Notes under the pieces: generated by a model | The model's input: the letters and a program-made list of their open reading frames with translations, nothing else | What the model was told of the DNA's origin: nothing | Database searches by the model: none | Assembly: GCF_001543245.1 (NCBI RefSeq) | Contig: NZ_CP014163.1 | Location: 248,001 to 312,000, forward strand | Length of the DNA stretch: 64,000 bases | Direction of reading: 5' to 3' | Origin: Aerococcus urinaehominis | Lineage (GTDB): Bacteria > Bacillota > Bacilli > Lactobacillales > Aerococcaceae | Translations under genes and position numbers: made by a program | Shown: positions 61,717-64,000 of the stretch, in pieces | Position numbering within the stretch: the first letter of the stretch is position 1 | How the letters are laid out: each line of letters begins with the position of its first letter

Positions 61717-63077
61717 AAGGTATGCGGAAATTGGTCAACGGGCTGAACACTTACCAACTCATAGCCAAAATCTGCTAGCCAATTAATATCTTGCGCCATA
61801 GTCTTAGGATTGCAAGACACATAAATCACCTTATCAGTAGCTAAGCGACCAATTCGGCGCATTACCTTACCACCAGCACCTGACCGGGGTGGGTCTAGCA
61901 ATAATAAATCTGGCTGCCCCCAAGTCTCTTCGACCTCAGCCATACCTTTACGAGCGTCACGAGCGAGGAAATAGGTATTGTCTAAGCCATTCTCCTGGGC
62001 GTTACGCTTGGCTGATTCAATAGAAGTTTCAACGATTTCTATACCGGCCAGTTCTTTGGCGGCGTCCGCAAATGGTAGCGAGAAGGTCCCTACCCCACAA
62101 AAGAGGTCAAGCACCCGCATATCAGTTTTCACGTCAGCTAAATCCAGAGCGATATCGACCATTTTTTCTGCCTGCACTGGATTAGGTTGGAAAAAGGTAT
62201 CAAACCAAAGCCGGTAGCGATAGCCAGCTAATTCATCATAAATATAATCGCGGCCATGTAAAACGATTACCTCTTCAGCCTGGGTTCGGTCAGCGATATC
62301 CGTATTTTTAATCCAGGTCAAACTTGCCAGATTAGGAAAATGGTTGGCTAACCGTCTAGTCAAGTCATTAGCTGCTTCCTGATACTCACTCACATCAGCT
62401 GTTGTAAACAGGGCGACCATTTCCTCATCTAAAGCAAATGATTTTCTTAGCATTAAATGTCGCAATAAACCTGATTTACCTTCCTTATCATAACTCGGCA
62501 ATTGCCAATCTTTAGCCCAGTCAGCAATTGCTTCTTTGTAGGCGACCATTACTTCAGGCGCAATCAGCGAATCCTTCATGTCAATGATGTGGCGGAAATT
62601 ACCAGCTTCATGCATGCCGATGGCACCATCTAAGCCAAAGGTTAATTCCATCTTATTACGATAGTGGTAAGGATCTGCCATACCAAGCGTATCCTTAACT
62701 AAGGACTCATCGTGACCCTGATCACTTAAGCATTGTTTAACATACTGAGTCTTATAGTCCAATTGAGCTTGATAGTCCATATAAGCCAAGGGCGTCCCCC
62801 CTGCTTGCGGCTGACCAGGCTCTGCCTGCCCGATCCTACTTGGGGATGGTTTAAGAATCTCATCATAGTTTACCACTGCCGACTTGCGTCCCTTAGCATT
62901 GGGCACAGTCACCCTGACCAAATCGCCTGGCAGAGCCCCACGAACACTTAATTTGAGTTTCTTGCCAAAGGGACCCTTATCAGCAGGATGGTAGTAGACT
63001 GCTTGGCCCATGCCTTTTTCATCAAAACCAATAATTTCTACATCTAATACTTCACTCGGATAATCTTGTCTTGCCAT
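61668..63077 (-). CDS. rlmD: 23S rRNA (uracil-5-)-methyltransferase RlmD/RlmCD
   Basis: Methylates uracil C5 in 23S rRNA using SAM. A TRAM domain (about residues 8-75) precedes the methyltransferase with LDLFCGVGTFSLPFADAAKE (about 317), LLLLDPPRSG (about 385) and the catalytic Cys in YVSCNPKTMAQD. The C-terminus HTLHVETVVLLTR is conserved. The region where homologues carry Fe-S cysteines reads GQPQAGGTPLAYMDYQAQLD with no Cys, so this enzyme appears to lack the cluster. Length is 469 aa. The gene is intact although its 3' end is the attachment site; the last codons may be supplied by the element. Confidence 0.93.
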   Translation of the reverse strand: MARQDYPSEVLDVEIIGFDEKGMGQAVYYHPADKGPFGKKLKLSVRGALPGDLVRVTVPNAKGRKSAVVNYDEILKPSPSRIGQAEPGQPQAGGTPLAYMDYQAQLDYKTQYVKQCLSDQGHDESLVKDTLGMADPYHYRNKMELTFGLDGAIGMHEAGNFRHIIDMKDSLIAPEVMVAYKEAIADWAKDWQLPSYDKEGKSGLLRHLMLRKSFALDEEMVALFTTADVSEYQEAANDLTRRLANHFPNLASLTWIKNTDIADRTQAEEVIVLHGRDYIYDELAGYRYRLWFDTFFQPNPVQAEKMVDIALDLADVKTDMRVLDLFCGVGTFSLPFADAAKELAGIEIVETSIESAKRNAQENGLDNTYFLARDARKGMAEVEETWGQPDLLLLDPPRSGAGGKVMRRIGRLATDKVIYVSCNPKTMAQDINWLADFGYELVSVQPVDQFPHTLHVETVVLLTRSKATQ

Positions 63078-63189
63078 ATTTCTTCCTTTATCAGATTTAT
63101 TTATAATTTATCATTACTTACTTATTTCTTAGGCTAGCAATTTTAACATAGACCCTTTTATTTTAACATAGGCAAAGCTAGCAATAAAT

Positions 63190-63221
63190 TAGAAAAACCA
63201 CCCATTTCAAATGAGTGGTTT
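63190..63221 (-). terminator. Terminator of the glutathione transferase-like gene
   Basis: AAACCACCCATT (63195-63206) pairs with AATGAGTGGTTT (63210-63221), one mismatch. The minus-strand tail is TTTCTAATTT. It is 15 bases past the stop. Confidence 0.8.
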
Positions 63222-63235
63222 GTTTGATAAATAGA

Positions 63236-64000
63236 CTAGTCTTCCCACTGGTCTAACTGTGGACCTGCTGGTAAAATTTCTTTACCAAAGTGGTTGCGAC
63301 CATTTTTACCCAGGTAAGTGCCTTCTTTAATTTCGTCCCAATCAGTAGATTGGTTAAAAGCAGGTATGTGATACAGCTTTTTCAGATAAGCCCAAAGATT
63401 GGGGAAATCTTCTAAACGGTATTGGTTAACTTGGAAGGCTGGATAGAAGACCGTATCAAATCGTAATAATGGTGTATACAAGACGATGTCTGCCAATGTC
63501 AATTGGTTACCGACTAAGTAATCATGTTGGCTTAATGCCTTGTCAATATCCGCCAGGGCAGTGAAGAAAATATCCACTTGCTCATCATAAGTAGCCTGGT
63601 CTTCAGCACCATGGGCCTTATAAGGCGCGGACATGATATCAGAACTAATTCGGACCACCCAAGCATCAATAGCCTCACGGTCATCCTCATTATAAAGGTT
63701 AGGTGCATCACCAGTGTGTAAAGCTTGGAAGCGTGTCACAAAATCTTTTACAATATCAAGGGACTCTTGATTAACTACCTGGCCAGTTTCAATATCAGCT
63801 AAGACAGGCACTGAGTATGGACCGTCGTAGGCTGGATTAGTATTATGGTATACATCACTGACGTATTCAACCCCTAAAACTGGGTCTTTAGCGCCTTCAT
63901 AGCGCTTAAATTCCCAAATCTTTTCTGTTTTAATTGGATCAACCACTGATTTGGAAATAGCGTCTTCCAAACCTAGTAGTGACCGGGCAATATCTGTTCT
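63236..64000 (-). CDS. Glutathionyl-hydroquinone reductase-like (YqjG/ECM4 family), N-terminus outside window
   Basis: Glutathione transferase-fold enzyme; the family reduces glutathionyl-hydroquinones. The frame is open to the right edge (RTDIARSLLGLEDAISKSVV), so the start and the CPWC active-site motif lie outside. Visible are the thioredoxin-like part (VPVLADIETGQVVNQES) and the all-helical domain with YLVGNQLTLADIVLYTPLLR and the FPNLWAYLKKLYHIPAF segment. About 254 of some 320 residues are present. A TTG at 63968-63970 is not a likely start because the family sequence continues upstream of it. Confidence 0.9.
   Translation of the reverse strand, partial: RTDIARSLLGLEDAISKSVVDPIKTEKIWEFKRYEGAKDPVLGVEYVSDVYHNTNPAYDGPYSVPVLADIETGQVVNQESLDIVKDFVTRFQALHTGDAPNLYNEDDREAIDAWVVRISSDIMSAPYKAHGAEDQATYDEQVDIFFTALADIDKALSQHDYLVGNQLTLADIVLYTPLLRFDTVFYPAFQVNQYRLEDFPNLWAYLKKLYHIPAFNQSTDWDEIKEGTYLGKNGRNHFGKEILPAGPQLDQWED

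Overview
The window looks like the chromosome of a low-to-moderate GC Firmicute of the order Lactobacillales. The evidence is the topA-xerC-codY order, a mutS2-trxA pair, a thyA-dfrA-ypmS-yozE run, pfl-type mixed-acid fermentation, cre-type catabolite sites and AGGAGG ribosome sites throughout. The family is probably Aerococcaceae (Aerococcus or a relative). That is inference from gene content; no rRNA gene is present to test it. Almost all genes to 45.6 kb are on the minus strand.

Region by region: 0-7.3 kb holds the 3' part of a manganese pyrophosphatase gene, an aldo/keto reductase and a nucleoside salvage operon (nucleoside hydrolase, lipoprotein, ABC ATPase and two permeases) with its own promoter and a cre site. 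7.5-10.6 kb is pflB-pflA. 11.2-15.7 kb is parE-parC; ParC has Ile at the classical quinolone-resistance position. plsY faces the other way and appears to start with CTG. 16.5-29.1 kb is a long housekeeping block: codY, xerC, topA, dprA, rnhB, rbgA, a CtpA protease, yozE, ypmS, dfrA, thyA and an ABC-F ATPase. 29.3-42.5 kb has fhs (which can use formate from Pfl), lepA, a DUF4767-like lipoprotein, a GH3 lipoprotein under a cre-containing promoter, a sirtuin, trxA-mutS2-zapA-like, and cstA under a promoter with a perfect cre.

42.7-47.7 kb is a citrate lyase locus: citD-citE-citF on the minus strand and, divergently, a LysR regulator overlapping citC. citX, citG and a citrate transporter are absent. 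47.8-50.6 kb is decaying accessory DNA: a Fic protein with altered motifs, a glycerophosphodiesterase gene broken by one TGA, gene debris, and a ureohydrolase-like gene without an obvious start. 50.8-55.3 kb is a peptide-antibiotic defence locus: a two-component system divergent from a LanFEG/CprABC-type ABC transporter, with an 11-bp tandem repeat in the shared promoter region.

55.7-61.7 kb is the most unusual part. A 74-bp direct repeat made of the last codons of rlmD (23S rRNA uracil methyltransferase) flanks about 5.7 kb of foreign DNA, which marks integration into the 3' end of rlmD. Inside are two modules of about 2.9 kb. Each has cargo, a long hairpin, a decayed large serine recombinase and a 71-bp palindromic repeat, which occurs three times at near-equal spacing. 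Cargo 1 is a 117-aa protein and a protein of about 444 aa, both of unknown function. Cargo 2 is a GntR(YtrA-type)-ABC transporter operon controlled by a perfect 33-bp palindrome. This looks like tandem accretion of two related elements that have lost active recombinases. The window ends with intact rlmD and the 3' part of a glutathionyl-hydroquinone reductase-like gene.
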